Positions 7,314-14,644 of a stretch of DNA of 17,694 nucleotides are shown here, one piece after another. The position numbers and the translations under genes were made by a program. The first letter of the stretch is position 1, and each line of letters starts with the position of its first letter. Origin of the DNA: Candidatus Korarchaeum sp. (GTDB taxonomy: Archaea; Korarchaeota; Korarchaeia; Korarchaeales; Korarchaeaceae); NCBI GenBank assembly GCA_020833055.1, contig JAJHQZ010000015.1:1-17694 (forward strand), read 5' to 3'. The notes beneath the pieces are model-generated. The model made no database searches, was not told the origin of the DNA, and worked only from the letters and a program-made list of their open reading frames with translations.

Positions 7314-8045
7314 GGAACCTGTCCTCAATATGCTTATCAGGGATTCCTCGGCCCATTTCTCCAGTTTCAAATCCTTTATCTTCCTAACTGTACTCTCCAC
7401 ATCGTATTCGATCCTCCCTAACTTTATCTCCTCCCCTATGAGGGCGAAGGAAGCTCTGGGATCGCGATCCCTCGGCTGCCCCACGGAGCCCGGGTTCAGG
7501 ATGAGGCTACTGAGCTCCCTCATCATAGCCCTGTGCGTATGGCCCAGTAGCACTAGATCGTGATCCAGTTTCCTGGGGAAGGGGCTCATTGGGTCTAGAT
7601 CGTAGAGCTCAGACTCGAGCTCCTCATCGCTCATATCGGGCATCACGTAACCGTATAAGTGATTCTTAGGAGAGGCGTGCACAGCATACACCCTCCTCCC
7701 ATCTATCTCAAGCTCAATTTTCTCAGGGAGATCAGCTAGGAACTTCAGATCTTCCTTAGAGAGGAATCTCATAGTGATTCTCTCCCTAGTGTACTCGCTC
7801 AGGGGCCTCAGCTCCTCAGCGCACCTGCAACTTATACCGTGAGCTGCCGCTGCATCGTGGTTCCCCTTCAGCATTATCGCCCCGACTTCCTTGAGCAAGT
7901 CCAGGGTCTCAGCTGGCTGGGGACCGTAATCGACGGAATCCCCCAGGAATATCACGCTCTCATATCTCAAGCTCTCAAGGACGCGAGCTAGGGCATCGTA
8001 ATTAGCGTGGGCGTCTGAGATAACGAGGTACCTCATAGCGGACAT
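7269..8045 (-). CDS. Calcineurin-like metallophosphoesterase
   Basis: This is a two-metal phosphoesterase of the small YfcE/ApaH-like class. The 258-residue protein carries the full motif set: DAH (11-13), GDSVDYGP (35-42), GNHD (61-64), H123 (VHASP) and GHTH (168-171), followed by NPGSVGQPRD (184-193), which is common in this group. The substrate is unknown; nucleotide or phosphodiester hydrolysis is all that can be claimed. The ATG at 8045 overlaps the stop of the upstream EamA gene (TGATG) and has AGGAGGTGAG (8060-8051) 5 bases before it. A TTG at 8048 and an ATG at 8033 are other in-frame starts. Coupling to a transporter gene suggests co-expression but not a defined joint role. The 3' end runs 45 bases into ubiA on the opposite strand. 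Confidence 0.85.
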   Translation of the reverse strand: MSAMRYLVISDAHANYDALARVLESLRYESVIFLGDSVDYGPQPAETLDLLKEVGAIMLKGNHDAAAAHGISCRCAEELRPLSEYTRERITMRFLSKEDLKFLADLPEKIELEIDGRRVYAVHASPKNHLYGYVMPDMSDEELESELYDLDPMSPFPRKLDHDLVLLGHTHRAMMRELSSLILNPGSVGQPRDRDPRASFALIGEEIKLGRIEYDVESTVRKIKDLKLEKWAEESLISILRTGSLDEVYHESEPQDET

Positions 8046-8899
8046 CAAAGCTCACCTCCTAAGTTCATTATGAGGAGCCCGGTCATTATTAAACACATCC
8101 CCACTATATGCCTGAGCTCCAGCCTCTCCCCCAGGAAAGCGGTGCAAAGCAGAGTGGCCGTCACTGGTATCAGTAGCGTGACCAGATTCGCATTCGTAGC
8201 TCCAGCCCTCTCCAGTATCCTGAAGAATATGAGGTAAGCTAGAGCCGTTGAGAAAACGCTTATACCTATTATAGAGACCCAGGCCCTCTGCGAGGGCATA
8301 ACCAGCCATGGCCTCTCCAAAATCGCTAGTGGAATTGAGGTAGCTGCGGCAGTTGATAGCTGCCCGAAAGCTATGTCGAGAGGGGAGAGGCCCATGGAAT
8401 AGAACCTCCTCCCGTAAACAGTGGCGTAAGAGTAGCATATGACAGCAGTTATTATAGCGAGCTCCCCTATCAAGCTGCCCTGCAAGTCCCAGGCCATAGC
8501 CAGGACACCCGAGAAACCTAGGGAAATTCCCATCATACTGAATTTATTTATCTTCTCATCATCTGTCAGGAAGTGAGCGAAGATAGATGTGAAGAAGGGT
8601 GAGGTGGAGTTTATTATAGAGGCAACGCTGCTGCTCACATACCTCTGCCCCCAGAGGATGAGAGCATACGGTATCGTGTTGTTAAGCACTCCCAGGATGA
8701 GGAGCTCCCTCCAGGGGAGGTCCTTTGGCCTCTTAGAAGCTAATATCCCTATGAGGAGGGAGGCTATTGTGAGGCGGGAGGCCGATATAGTGAGGGGTGG
8801 GAGTTCCTTGACCAGTATCCCCATGAATAGGAAGGAGGCCCCCCATAGAACTGAGAGGATTATGAGGAGGCCCCATTCCCCCGCTCCCATCCTATTCAT
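8045..8899 (-). CDS. EamA/DMT-superfamily transporter
   Basis: This is an inner-membrane carrier of the drug/metabolite transporter superfamily (RhaT/YdcZ-like, COG0697), a group that exports amino acids, metabolites or drugs. The 284-residue protein contains about ten hydrophobic helices in two EamA repeats (roughly 10-140 and 150-280). Typical pieces are LSVLWGASFLFMGILVKELP near the start and FSTALAYLIFFRILERAGAT followed by TLLIPVTATLLCTAFLGE in the second repeat. The substrate is not predictable. The gene is divergent from the MATE gene with 39 bases between starts, and its stop overlaps the start of the phosphoesterase. A weak AT-rich element (CTTATCTATC, 8927-8918) lies about 23 bases upstream. 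Confidence 0.88.
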   Translation of the reverse strand: MNRMGAGEWGLLIILSVLWGASFLFMGILVKELPPLTISASRLTIASLLIGILASKRPKDLPWRELLILGVLNNTIPYALILWGQRYVSSSVASIINSTSPFFTSIFAHFLTDDEKINKFSMMGISLGFSGVLAMAWDLQGSLIGELAIITAVICYSYATVYGRRFYSMGLSPLDIAFGQLSTAAATSIPLAILERPWLVMPSQRAWVSIIGISVFSTALAYLIFFRILERAGATNANLVTLLIPVTATLLCTAFLGERLELRHIVGMCLIMTGLLIMNLGGEL

Positions 8900-8938
8900 G
8901 GGATCGCTTCCCCCCCTGATAGATAAGAGGGTGATGGG

Positions 8939-10225
8939 ATGGAACTATCAAAATTCGCTTATATAACAGCTATAGGAACCCTGGCCGATTCCTTAATAAG
9001 TCTAATCAGCTTGATAACTGTCTCAAAACTCTCAACTGTCGCAATAGCTGCTACTGGTATCGTCTCGTACCTCTTCTTCCTGATAAACGCCGCTTCAATG
9101 GTATTCACGGGCGGGTTGATGGTCCTGATATCGCAAGCATTCGGGGCTAGGAAACTGGAGCTAGCTGAGGAAGCTTCAGCAGAGACCCTCTTCCTGGCGA
9201 TAGCTTCCTCCCTAATAGCTCTGATCTCTATGCCAATGTGGCTCAAGCCCTATCTCGAATTTGTGTCGATGGGTAACTCCGATATAGTATCGGAATCCTA
9301 CATTTACGCTTCTATGAGGCTCCTCTCCCTCCCGGCTATACTGATCAATTCCTCCCTCTCGGCCATCTACAGGGCTGGAGATGACGCTTACACCCCGACT
9401 ATCTGCTCCTTAGTGAACGCATCCTCTGGGGCCATAATAATACCCTCTATGACACTAGGCCTCTTCGGGCTCCCCAGAATGGGGCTGCTCGGAGCTGGGC
9501 TCGGCTCATCTATCTCGATTTACCTCAGCGTCCTCGTATACGCAGTGAGACCCCCTCCCCTCAGGATAGGGATCGGGAGGCCCCGATCTCTAGCGGCTAA
9601 GGTTATATGGATAGGGCTGCCCACGGCAGCTGAGAGGATAGTGGCTAGCATCTCCCATAACGTTTACATAAATGCCGTTGCCAGGGGAGGGGCTCCTGCT
9701 CTAGCTGCTCACAACATAGGGATAACTGTGGAGAATGTGATAATACAGCCCAGCTTCGCGATAGGTATGACTGCCCTAGTCAAAGCGGGCCAGAACTTGA
9801 GGTCCGAGGATGAAGTGAATGAGGTCCTTAGGAGGAGCTTGAGGATCGGTGCATCCTGGATGGGCTTAGCTTCCCTGCTGCTGGTAGCCGCCTCTCCATT
9901 CGCGGGAAGGGCTTTCTCATCGGACCAAGACGTAGTCAAGCTGACCTCCATATATCTGATACTAGCTGCGATGAGCGAGATAGGGCTCGGGATAAGTCAG
10001 GCTTTCTTCGGAGCGATAAGGGGTATGGGGAGTGTCTGGATCCCCTTCCTGATAAGCAGCATCTCCCTGATATTCCTGAGGGCCTTACCGGCTCAGCTCC
10101 TCTCCATGAAGTACGGGGCTATAGGGGCTTGGATGACCCAGAACACTGATATGTACGGAAGGGTAATGATATCTTACGCCATCTGGAGGTCATCAGGGAG
10201 GAGGTTGATGAAGAGGGTAATCTGA
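8939..10225 (+). CDS. MATE-family multidrug/metabolite exporter
   Basis: This is a cation-coupled efflux protein of the MATE family. The 428-residue product has about twelve hydrophobic segments in two bundles. Its first helix pair (ADSLISLISLITVSKLSTVA, then ATGIVSYLFFLINAASMVFT) has the usual MATE spacing. Further family pieces are GLMVLISQAFGARK, with the QxxGA pattern, IYRAGDDAYTP (the G-D-x-x-x-P of MATE TM4-5) and the second-lobe copy GMTALVKAGQNLRS. Slightly short but complete. GAGGGTGATGG lies immediately before the ATG. No clear TATA box lies in the 39 bases shared with the divergent EamA gene, so its promoter may sit inside that gene. Transported compound unknown. Confidence 0.9.
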   Translation: MELSKFAYITAIGTLADSLISLISLITVSKLSTVAIAATGIVSYLFFLINAASMVFTGGLMVLISQAFGARKLELAEEASAETLFLAIASSLIALISMPMWLKPYLEFVSMGNSDIVSESYIYASMRLLSLPAILINSSLSAIYRAGDDAYTPTICSLVNASSGAIIIPSMTLGLFGLPRMGLLGAGLGSSISIYLSVLVYAVRPPPLRIGIGRPRSLAAKVIWIGLPTAAERIVASISHNVYINAVARGGAPALAAHNIGITVENVIIQPSFAIGMTALVKAGQNLRSEDEVNEVLRRSLRIGASWMGLASLLLVAASPFAGRAFSSDQDVVKLTSIYLILAAMSEIGLGISQAFFGAIRGMGSVWIPFLISSISLIFLRALPAQLLSMKYGAIGAWMTQNTDMYGRVMISYAIWRSSGRRLMKRVI

Positions 10226-10233
10226 TCCCCGAA

Positions 10234-10243
10234 ATTTTATAAT
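10234..10243 (+). promoter_or_regulatory. TATA box of the cupin gene
   Basis: The AT-rich GAAATTTTATAATATT (10231-10246) contains TTTTATAAT at 10235-10243, centred about 24 bases before the ATG at 10263. This is the leaderless arrangement seen elsewhere in the window. The promoter looks intact even though the gene behind it is interrupted. Confidence 0.55.
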
Positions 10244-10262
10244 ATTCCGATGTAGCGGGCGT

Positions 10263-10502
10263 ATGAGGAGGATCCCGGTACTGGAGAGCGGCGATATGAG
10301 GGTGGAATCCGAGGGAGAGGATATACCCGAGCACACGCATGAGGCCGATGAAGTGGTTTACGTGGAGAGGGGGAGCGCTGAGATAACTGTAGAGGGGAAA
10401 GCGTTCCACGTCGGTTAGGGTGAAGCTTTATTGATACCGAAGGGAGCTAAACACTGGGCTTCACTCAGAAATTGCACTCTAATAGCTTTTTACCACCCTT
10501 AA
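10263..10502 (+). pseudogene. Small cupin protein gene interrupted by one in-frame TAG
   Basis: This is a 79-codon cupin-2-type gene (single beta-barrel metal-binding domain) read by hand. Codons 1-51 give cupin motif 1, HTHEADEVVYVERG (24-37), with H24, H26 and E30 as metal ligands. Codon 52 (10416-10418) is TAG. The same frame then continues with motif 2, GEALLIPKGAKHWASLRN (53-70), with H64, and stops at TAA 10500-10502. Nothing else is damaged. GAG (Glu) or AAG (Lys), common at this loop position, differs from TAG by one base, so a recent nonsense mutation or a sequence error is the simplest reading. Readthrough or pyrrolysine insertion is possible but has no support here. The final TAA overlaps the nurA stop on the other strand. 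A start at ATG 10263 fits the TATA box. Confidence 0.75.
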
Positions 10503-11626
10503 AATATCTTCTGAGGGTTCAGGAAGTGGAAGAACCACCTGACCATCTCCTTATCCTTCAGCCTCTCCAAGACCCTGGCTTCCACTTCGCTGACGTACTC
10601 ATCAGTGAGCTTGGAGCTCAGGCTCACAGAGGAGTCTATGAGATCTATGGCCACAGGGAGCCCTGTGACATCGCTGAACAGATCTTCCCATACTTCTAAA
10701 TCTATCGATGGGTGCTCGAGCTCGCACACCGGTGTTGAAGCATGAGCCTTGACTTGAGCCCTCCTCAATGATCTGAAATCATCCAAATCCAGACCGAGCT
10801 TCCTGAACGGCTCATAAGCCTTCTCCCTCGCTCTCTCCATCAGATCCTCTAGCATGCTCTTGCTGGCCAAGTAGGCGGCTTGAGTGTAGACGCTCACGTT
10901 CTCATCCCCTATCAACCTCTCGTACCTGAAGATAGTCCTGGGAGGCATTATAGCTGAAAGTATGAGCTTATCTATCACTGTTATGAGATCTTTAAGCTCC
11001 TCTATTGAGTTCAAGGCTATGAACCCTCCTATCGCCCTAGTGTGACTCCTCTTTATCACTCCAATGACCTTCTTACTCCTGCTCAGCACCCTGGTCATCT
11101 CATATACCTCCCTGAATATCTCCTCCTCCCTCTCCCCGAACAGCCCCTGCTTCCTCATCCTCAGGACGGGATAGACGAAACTGTAGAAACTTCCGTCTAT
11201 GAATAGGAGATCGACATCATCCAATATCTCGAGAGCTATCTTCCTCTCAGCGTATACAGAGAGGAGATCGAAGAAATACTTGCTTACCTCCCCTGAAAGT
11301 GCTTGCTTCCTCTTGAACTGTCCGGCTATGTACTTCTCACTTATCCTCCTCTTCCCCTCTATTATGAGGGCCCCCGCAGCTATGAGGCCGTACCTAGCCC
11401 CCATCCTCTCGCTCAGCTTTGGGGATCGAGATCCGTCAACGGCCCCCACTCTAATGACCTTCCCCTCCCCCAGGGGCTCTATCAACCCTGAGATCAAGCT
11501 CTTAGCTGAATTCACGCTTTTCGCTAGCTTCTCTATGAGAGAGGAGATCTGAGAGGCCTCCTCCTCCGCCCTCTCGAGGAACTCAGCTAGGAGGGGGTGG
11601 GGTAAGCTGAGCCACTCGACTTCCAT
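10499..11626 (-). CDS. nurA: NurA 5'-3' nuclease
   Basis: NurA is the nuclease partner of the HerA translocase in archaeal DNA end resection, degrading the 5' strand at double-strand breaks. The 375-residue protein shows the NurA/RNase-H-like core: AVDGSRSPK (62-70) with catalytic D64, a conserved acidic residue around E128 (YAERKIALE), LFIDGSF (141-147) with D144, and the lysine/arginine segment IKRSHTRAIGG (191-201). Length is within the family range (about 330-400). The ATG overlaps the herA stop by one base (TGATG), with GAGGTGA (11636-11630) upstream, so translation is coupled. The gene ends against the cupin gene with overlapping stop codons. Identity is strong because of motifs plus the herA partner. 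Confidence 0.92.
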   Translation of the reverse strand: MEVEWLSLPHPLLAEFLERAEEEASQISSLIEKLAKSVNSAKSLISGLIEPLGEGKVIRVGAVDGSRSPKLSERMGARYGLIAAGALIIEGKRRISEKYIAGQFKRKQALSGEVSKYFFDLLSVYAERKIALEILDDVDLLFIDGSFYSFVYPVLRMRKQGLFGEREEEIFREVYEMTRVLSRSKKVIGVIKRSHTRAIGGFIALNSIEELKDLITVIDKLILSAIMPPRTIFRYERLIGDENVSVYTQAAYLASKSMLEDLMERAREKAYEPFRKLGLDLDDFRSLRRAQVKAHASTPVCELEHPSIDLEVWEDLFSDVTGLPVAIDLIDSSVSLSSKLTDEYVSEVEARVLERLKDKEMVRWFFHFLNPQKIF

Positions 11627-13038
11627 CAGCTCACCTCGAAAGTTATGAGAAGGGGGACTGGTGATGGGTTCATAGCTCCTGAGAAGTAAAATCTGCCCTC
11701 CTCGAGCGTCAAGAGGTAGTCAGGGGTTATTCCATATGGGCCAAGCCATTCCTTAGCTCCCCCCTCGCCAGCCGCATCCAAGGGGTGGAGCCTCCCGTAG
11801 AAATTCGTGTTCAAGTTCCTCCTTATCGCAGCGTTTATCCCTATCTCCCCAGCTATGCCCTGAGCTATGAGCGTTATGTTCAAGCGGTGCTTCCTCCCGA
11901 GGGCAGCTAAATTCTTTATCTCCTCAGTAGCCCTAAGCTGAATCCCCTCCGGCCTATATGGGCAGTACTGAGGGGCCTCATCTATTATCAGGGCTATATA
12001 CATCCTCTGGCCCCTCACCATCCTCCTCTTGAGCTCCTCAGCTAAGCTCAGGAACAAGCTTAGCTTAGCCTCGTTCGAGAACCCGGACATGTCTATGACC
12101 GTTACCTGGCCCGAGTCTATTATCTCGCTGACCCCGATCTCCCCCATGAAGGGCGATAGATCCTCAGGCCTTATCCTCCTGAATACCCTCTGAAAAGCCC
12201 TCTCAGCGGATCTCCTCCAATCTTCCCTGCTTATTTTCCTCAAGCTCTCCTGAACGAATTTCTTGAGCTCCTCATATAGTTCAGATTCACTCCTCCCCCT
12301 AACGAATTCAGCCCATCCCTGAAGGAACTCCTCGAAAGCGCTCCTTATAGCTTCATTCCTGTAGAAGCCCTCAGTTATCCCGCTTATGTAATCTAGGATT
12401 GAGGATTCATCAGAAGCTATCTCCCTCATGCTGATGCCCCCGAAGTGAGGGGCGTAATCCTCGCCGCTCCAATCTAAGACTATAGCCCTGTAACCGTTCT
12501 GGACGTAGAAAGGTATAAGGACGTGCCTAGTGAAGTAGGACTTCCCGCTGCCAGTCGACCCGAAGACCCCGACGTGATATGGGATGTAGAAAGCATCGGC
12601 AGGAACGAGCCAATCCTTCCCCTCCACATGAGCCCTCATCCAGCTCAATTTCTTCGCAGATTTTGCTATGAAGAGCTCAAGAGGGTTCTCATCATCGAAT
12701 ATATAGACAGGGGAGCCGGGGGCTATTATCTTCCTGTTCCCCCTCACCTTCCCATCGACCACTTCCCCTATTATTATGATATCGAATGAATAGACTTCTT
12801 TAGCTGCTGAAGGCTCCCCCCCATGCCTCAAATACGCCACTTCAGGCCTGTAGCTCGATCTACTCAGGAACTCATTCCTGCCGAGCCCTCTCCTCAGTAT
12901 CCCGAGGACATCGCTCTCCCCGTTCTTTATCAGGACTAAGCTCTCGGCCCTCACTTCCCTCTCCAAGCCCTTCAGTAAGATGACGGAGGCCGAGGTATCT
13001 GAGGACCCGTCTGCCACTCTCCCTATCAGCTTCATCAT
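11626..13038 (-). CDS. herA: HerA hexameric DNA translocase/helicase
   Basis: HerA forms a hexameric ring that moves on duplex DNA and drives NurA. The 470-residue protein starts with a HAS-barrel-like beta domain (about 1-130). The RecA/FtsK-like motor follows: Walker A GSTGSGKS (160-167), IVLDWSGEDY (186-195), Walker B ALIIDEAP (349-356), GRKHRLNITLIAQ (381-393) with the sensor glutamine, and AIRRNLNT (404-411) with a candidate arginine finger. The HAS barrel marks the chromosomal archaeal type rather than HerA-like defence ATPases. Two consecutive ATGs (13038 and 13035) open the frame. A TATA-like TTTAAA centred about 24 bases upstream suits a leaderless transcript. Many archaea place mre11-rad50 in this operon; they are not here. 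Confidence 0.93.
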   Translation of the reverse strand: MMKLIGRVADGSSDTSASVILLKGLEREVRAESLVLIKNGESDVLGILRRGLGRNEFLSRSSYRPEVAYLRHGGEPSAAKEVYSFDIIIIGEVVDGKVRGNRKIIAPGSPVYIFDDENPLELFIAKSAKKLSWMRAHVEGKDWLVPADAFYIPYHVGVFGSTGSGKSYFTRHVLIPFYVQNGYRAIVLDWSGEDYAPHFGGISMREIASDESSILDYISGITEGFYRNEAIRSAFEEFLQGWAEFVRGRSESELYEELKKFVQESLRKISREDWRRSAERAFQRVFRRIRPEDLSPFMGEIGVSEIIDSGQVTVIDMSGFSNEAKLSLFLSLAEELKRRMVRGQRMYIALIIDEAPQYCPYRPEGIQLRATEEIKNLAALGRKHRLNITLIAQGIAGEIGINAAIRRNLNTNFYGRLHPLDAAGEGGAKEWLGPYGITPDYLLTLEEGRFYFSGAMNPSPVPLLITFEVS

Positions 13039-13055
13039 GCCAAATCGAAACGCAA

Positions 13056-13066
13056 GTTTTTTAAAG
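13056..13066. promoter_or_regulatory. Palindromic TATA box shared by herA and the CPBP gene
   Basis: The 50 bases between the divergent starts contain a single AT-rich element, GTTTTTTAAAG (13056-13066), whose TTTAAA core (13060-13065) is its own reverse complement. Its centre lies 26 bases before the rightward ATG (13089) and 24 bases before the leftward ATG (13038), so it fits a leaderless start in both directions. I saw no other TATA-like sequence in the gap. Confidence 0.5.
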
Positions 13067-13088
13067 AGTTTCCCATGCCCGATGACTT

Positions 13089-13973
13089 ATGAGGGGCCTC
13101 ATAACATTCTTGTTAGTGTCCTTCTGCTCAGCTTCCCTCCTGGACTTAGCGTTCTACTCATACTCCCAGGGGTTGAATCAGCTCTTCCTCAGCCTTCTCT
13201 TAACGCTCTGGGGATTTTTGAGGATGTATACACCGACTTTGGGGGCGATAATAGCTCTAATAGTATCCAGGGAGAATTTGAGAGCTATAGAGAGCTACAT
13301 AAACTTCAGTTGGAGGTCCCTCAAGTACTTCCTGCTCGCCCCTCTGTACGCTTACTTCAGCTCAGCTACATTCCTCCTGCTAGCTCATGCGATGGGCCTT
13401 CTAGATATAGATGGCCTCTTGCAGCTTATATCCAGCAGCTCCGGGGTTACGAGGGAACTCGCTAGCGTGATATTGATGATGCAAGTGATAATAGCATACC
13501 CAGCGGCCCTGACGATAAACTCTATCGCAGCCTTAGGGGAGGAGATAGGGTGGAGGGGCTACTTATTCAGGCAGCTGGGTGGTAATTTCGGGTTGAAGAG
13601 CATCTTATTAGTCGGTACTATCTGGGGCCTCTGGCACTCAACAGCAATAGCCATTCTTGGCCATAATTACCCGCTCCTCAGGGCCTCGGGAATACCCCTC
13701 TTCATCCTCTTCTGCATCTCATCGAGCATAGCGATGCTGAAGCTCACGGAGGCTAGTGGAAGCATCCTCCCATCCGTATCCCTGCATGGGGGCTTGAATG
13801 CCCTCTGGGGGTTAGCTGCTTACTCCACTAAGTTCAGAGGAGTTGAGAATGAGTTATACGGGGGCCTAGGTGTTCTGGGAATAATATCTCTCTTCATAGC
13901 TTCAGTTTCAACTGTAGTGATACTGAAGAAGTATGAAGCTCGTGCGAAGGCTGAGGAGAAGCTTGAGAGCTAG
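13089..13973 (+). CDS. CPBP-family intramembrane metalloprotease (Abi/Rce1-like)
   Basis: This is a multi-pass membrane protein of the CPBP (Abi/CAAX protease-like) family, whose members cleave peptides inside the membrane. The 294-residue product has about eight hydrophobic segments. All three catalytic motifs are present: EEIGWRG (151-157, the EExxxR motif), WGLWH (179-183, the FxxxH-type motif with Trp for Phe) and HGGLN (233-237, HxxxN). The charged tail KKYEARAKAEEKLES probably lies in the cytoplasm. The substrate is unknown; archaeal members are mostly uncharacterised and CAAX processing should not be assumed. It shares a promoter gap with herA but nothing else ties it to DNA repair. 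It stops with TAG. Confidence 0.87.
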   Translation: MRGLITFLLVSFCSASLLDLAFYSYSQGLNQLFLSLLLTLWGFLRMYTPTLGAIIALIVSRENLRAIESYINFSWRSLKYFLLAPLYAYFSSATFLLLAHAMGLLDIDGLLQLISSSSGVTRELASVILMMQVIIAYPAALTINSIAALGEEIGWRGYLFRQLGGNFGLKSILLVGTIWGLWHSTAIAILGHNYPLLRASGIPLFILFCISSSIAMLKLTEASGSILPSVSLHGGLNALWGLAAYSTKFRGVENELYGGLGVLGIISLFIASVSTVVILKKYEARAKAEEKLES

Positions 13974-14185
13974 CTATCCATTTCGAGGCTAAACTTCCCA
14001 TTGATGAGTTCACCCTCTCCCAAACGTATTTCCCCCAATCTCGGGAGGGCATCCCCGCTAATATCTTGGATGCTGTTCGAAAATGGCCCTTTCGGATTCC
14101 CTGTAAGATATAATGGATCTTATTATAGGGAGTGCGAAAGTGCCGAAAATTTAATATATAATGCTTTATCTAACGGGGGGTAATC
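13974..14185. promoter_or_regulatory. 212-base intergenic region upstream of the Lrp gene, with inverted repeats
   Basis: This is the longest gap in the window. It holds an imperfect inverted repeat with arms TTCGAAA (14076-14082) and TTTCGGA (14090-14096). It also holds two nested perfect repeats around GGATCTT: AAGAT (14105-14109) with ATCTT (14117-14121), and TATAAT (14109-14114) with ATTATA (14122-14127). Two further direct CGAAA copies lie at 14135-14139 and 14144-14148. The TATA-like TTTAATATATAA (14150-14161) lies just after these. The arrangement suits binding sites for an Lrp-type regulator upstream of its own promoter. A possible minus-strand gene remnant is described separately. 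Confidence 0.45.
14150..14161 (+). promoter_or_regulatory. TATA box of the Lrp/AsnC regulator gene
   Basis: TTTAATATATAA is the most TATA-like element in the gap. Its centre is about 31 bases before the TTG start, predicting a transcript beginning around 14180, right at or inside the G-run (14175-14180) that could act as ribosome-binding site. Confidence 0.55.
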
Positions 14186-14641
14186 TTGGAGAGGCTCGAT
14201 GATATAGACCTAGCTATCCTGAGGATCCTCCAGGGGGACTGCAAGAAGAATATAGCTGAGATATCAGAGGCCCTGAATATACCTAAGTCGACAGTTCATT
14301 ACAGGATATCCAGGCTGGAGAAGATGGGTTTCATAGAGGGATGCTACGCTAAGCTCAATCCTGAGAAATTGGGGAAGAATTTCATTGGAGTGACATTAGT
14401 GAGGGCTAAATACAGCCCGGGTTATCACGAGATAGTCGGTGAGAAGCTCTCAAAGATACCCGGAGTCATGGCAGTTTACTTCGTCTTCGGGGATACTGAT
14501 TTCGTAGTGATATCCAGGGCCGCGAATAGGGATGAGCTCATGGGCATAGTGGAGCAGATGATGAAGATAGAGGAGATAGAGAGGACCTCAACGATGGTAG
14601 TAGCGAAAGTTATAAAAGAGGATATGAAGATTCAGATATAA
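14186..14641 (+). CDS. Lrp/AsnC-family transcriptional regulator
   Basis: This is a DNA-binding regulator that usually senses amino acids. The 151-residue protein has the standard layout: an N-terminal winged helix-turn-helix (about 4-53) with IAEISEALNIPKSTVHYRIS (23-42) as the HTH, a short linker, and a C-terminal RAM effector domain (about 65-140) with GDTDFVV (102-108) in the ligand loop position. TTG 14186 is chosen because it starts the canonical ERLDDIDLAILRIL segment and follows a G-run. Its 3' end faces the aminotransferase-ALDH operon with a gap of 3 bases between stop codons, making that operon and its own gene the natural candidate targets. Ligand not predictable. Confidence 0.92.
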   Translation: MERLDDIDLAILRILQGDCKKNIAEISEALNIPKSTVHYRISRLEKMGFIEGCYAKLNPEKLGKNFIGVTLVRAKYSPGYHEIVGEKLSKIPGVMAVYFVFGDTDFVVISRAANRDELMGIVEQMMKIEEIERTSTMVVAKVIKEDMKIQI

Positions 14642-14644
14642 AAA

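Noticed and set aside
7269-8045. Metallophosphoesterase as Mre11
   Set aside because: It is too short, has the GDSVDYGP and NPGSVGQPRD pattern of small phosphodiesterases, and lies far from rad50-like or herA genes.
10119-10409. 96-codon minus-strand frame across the cupin gene
   Set aside because: It is the complement of clear cupin motifs and of the end of the MATE gene, has no ribosome-binding site and resembles no protein.
10416-10418. Reassignment of TAG to an amino acid throughout this genome
   Set aside because: ubiD and the CPBP gene both end in TAG at the expected protein length, and reading on past the ubiD TAG gives a long non-homologous tail.
11626-13038. HerA as part of an anti-phage system of the HerA-Sir2 or HerA-DUF4297 kind
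   Set aside because: The protein has the N-terminal HAS barrel of chromosomal archaeal HerA and is paired with NurA; no effector gene is nearby.
14001-14183. 60-codon plus-strand frame between the CPBP and lrp genes
   Set aside because: It covers the repeats and TATA box of lrp, has no ribosome-binding site, and its composition is not protein-like.
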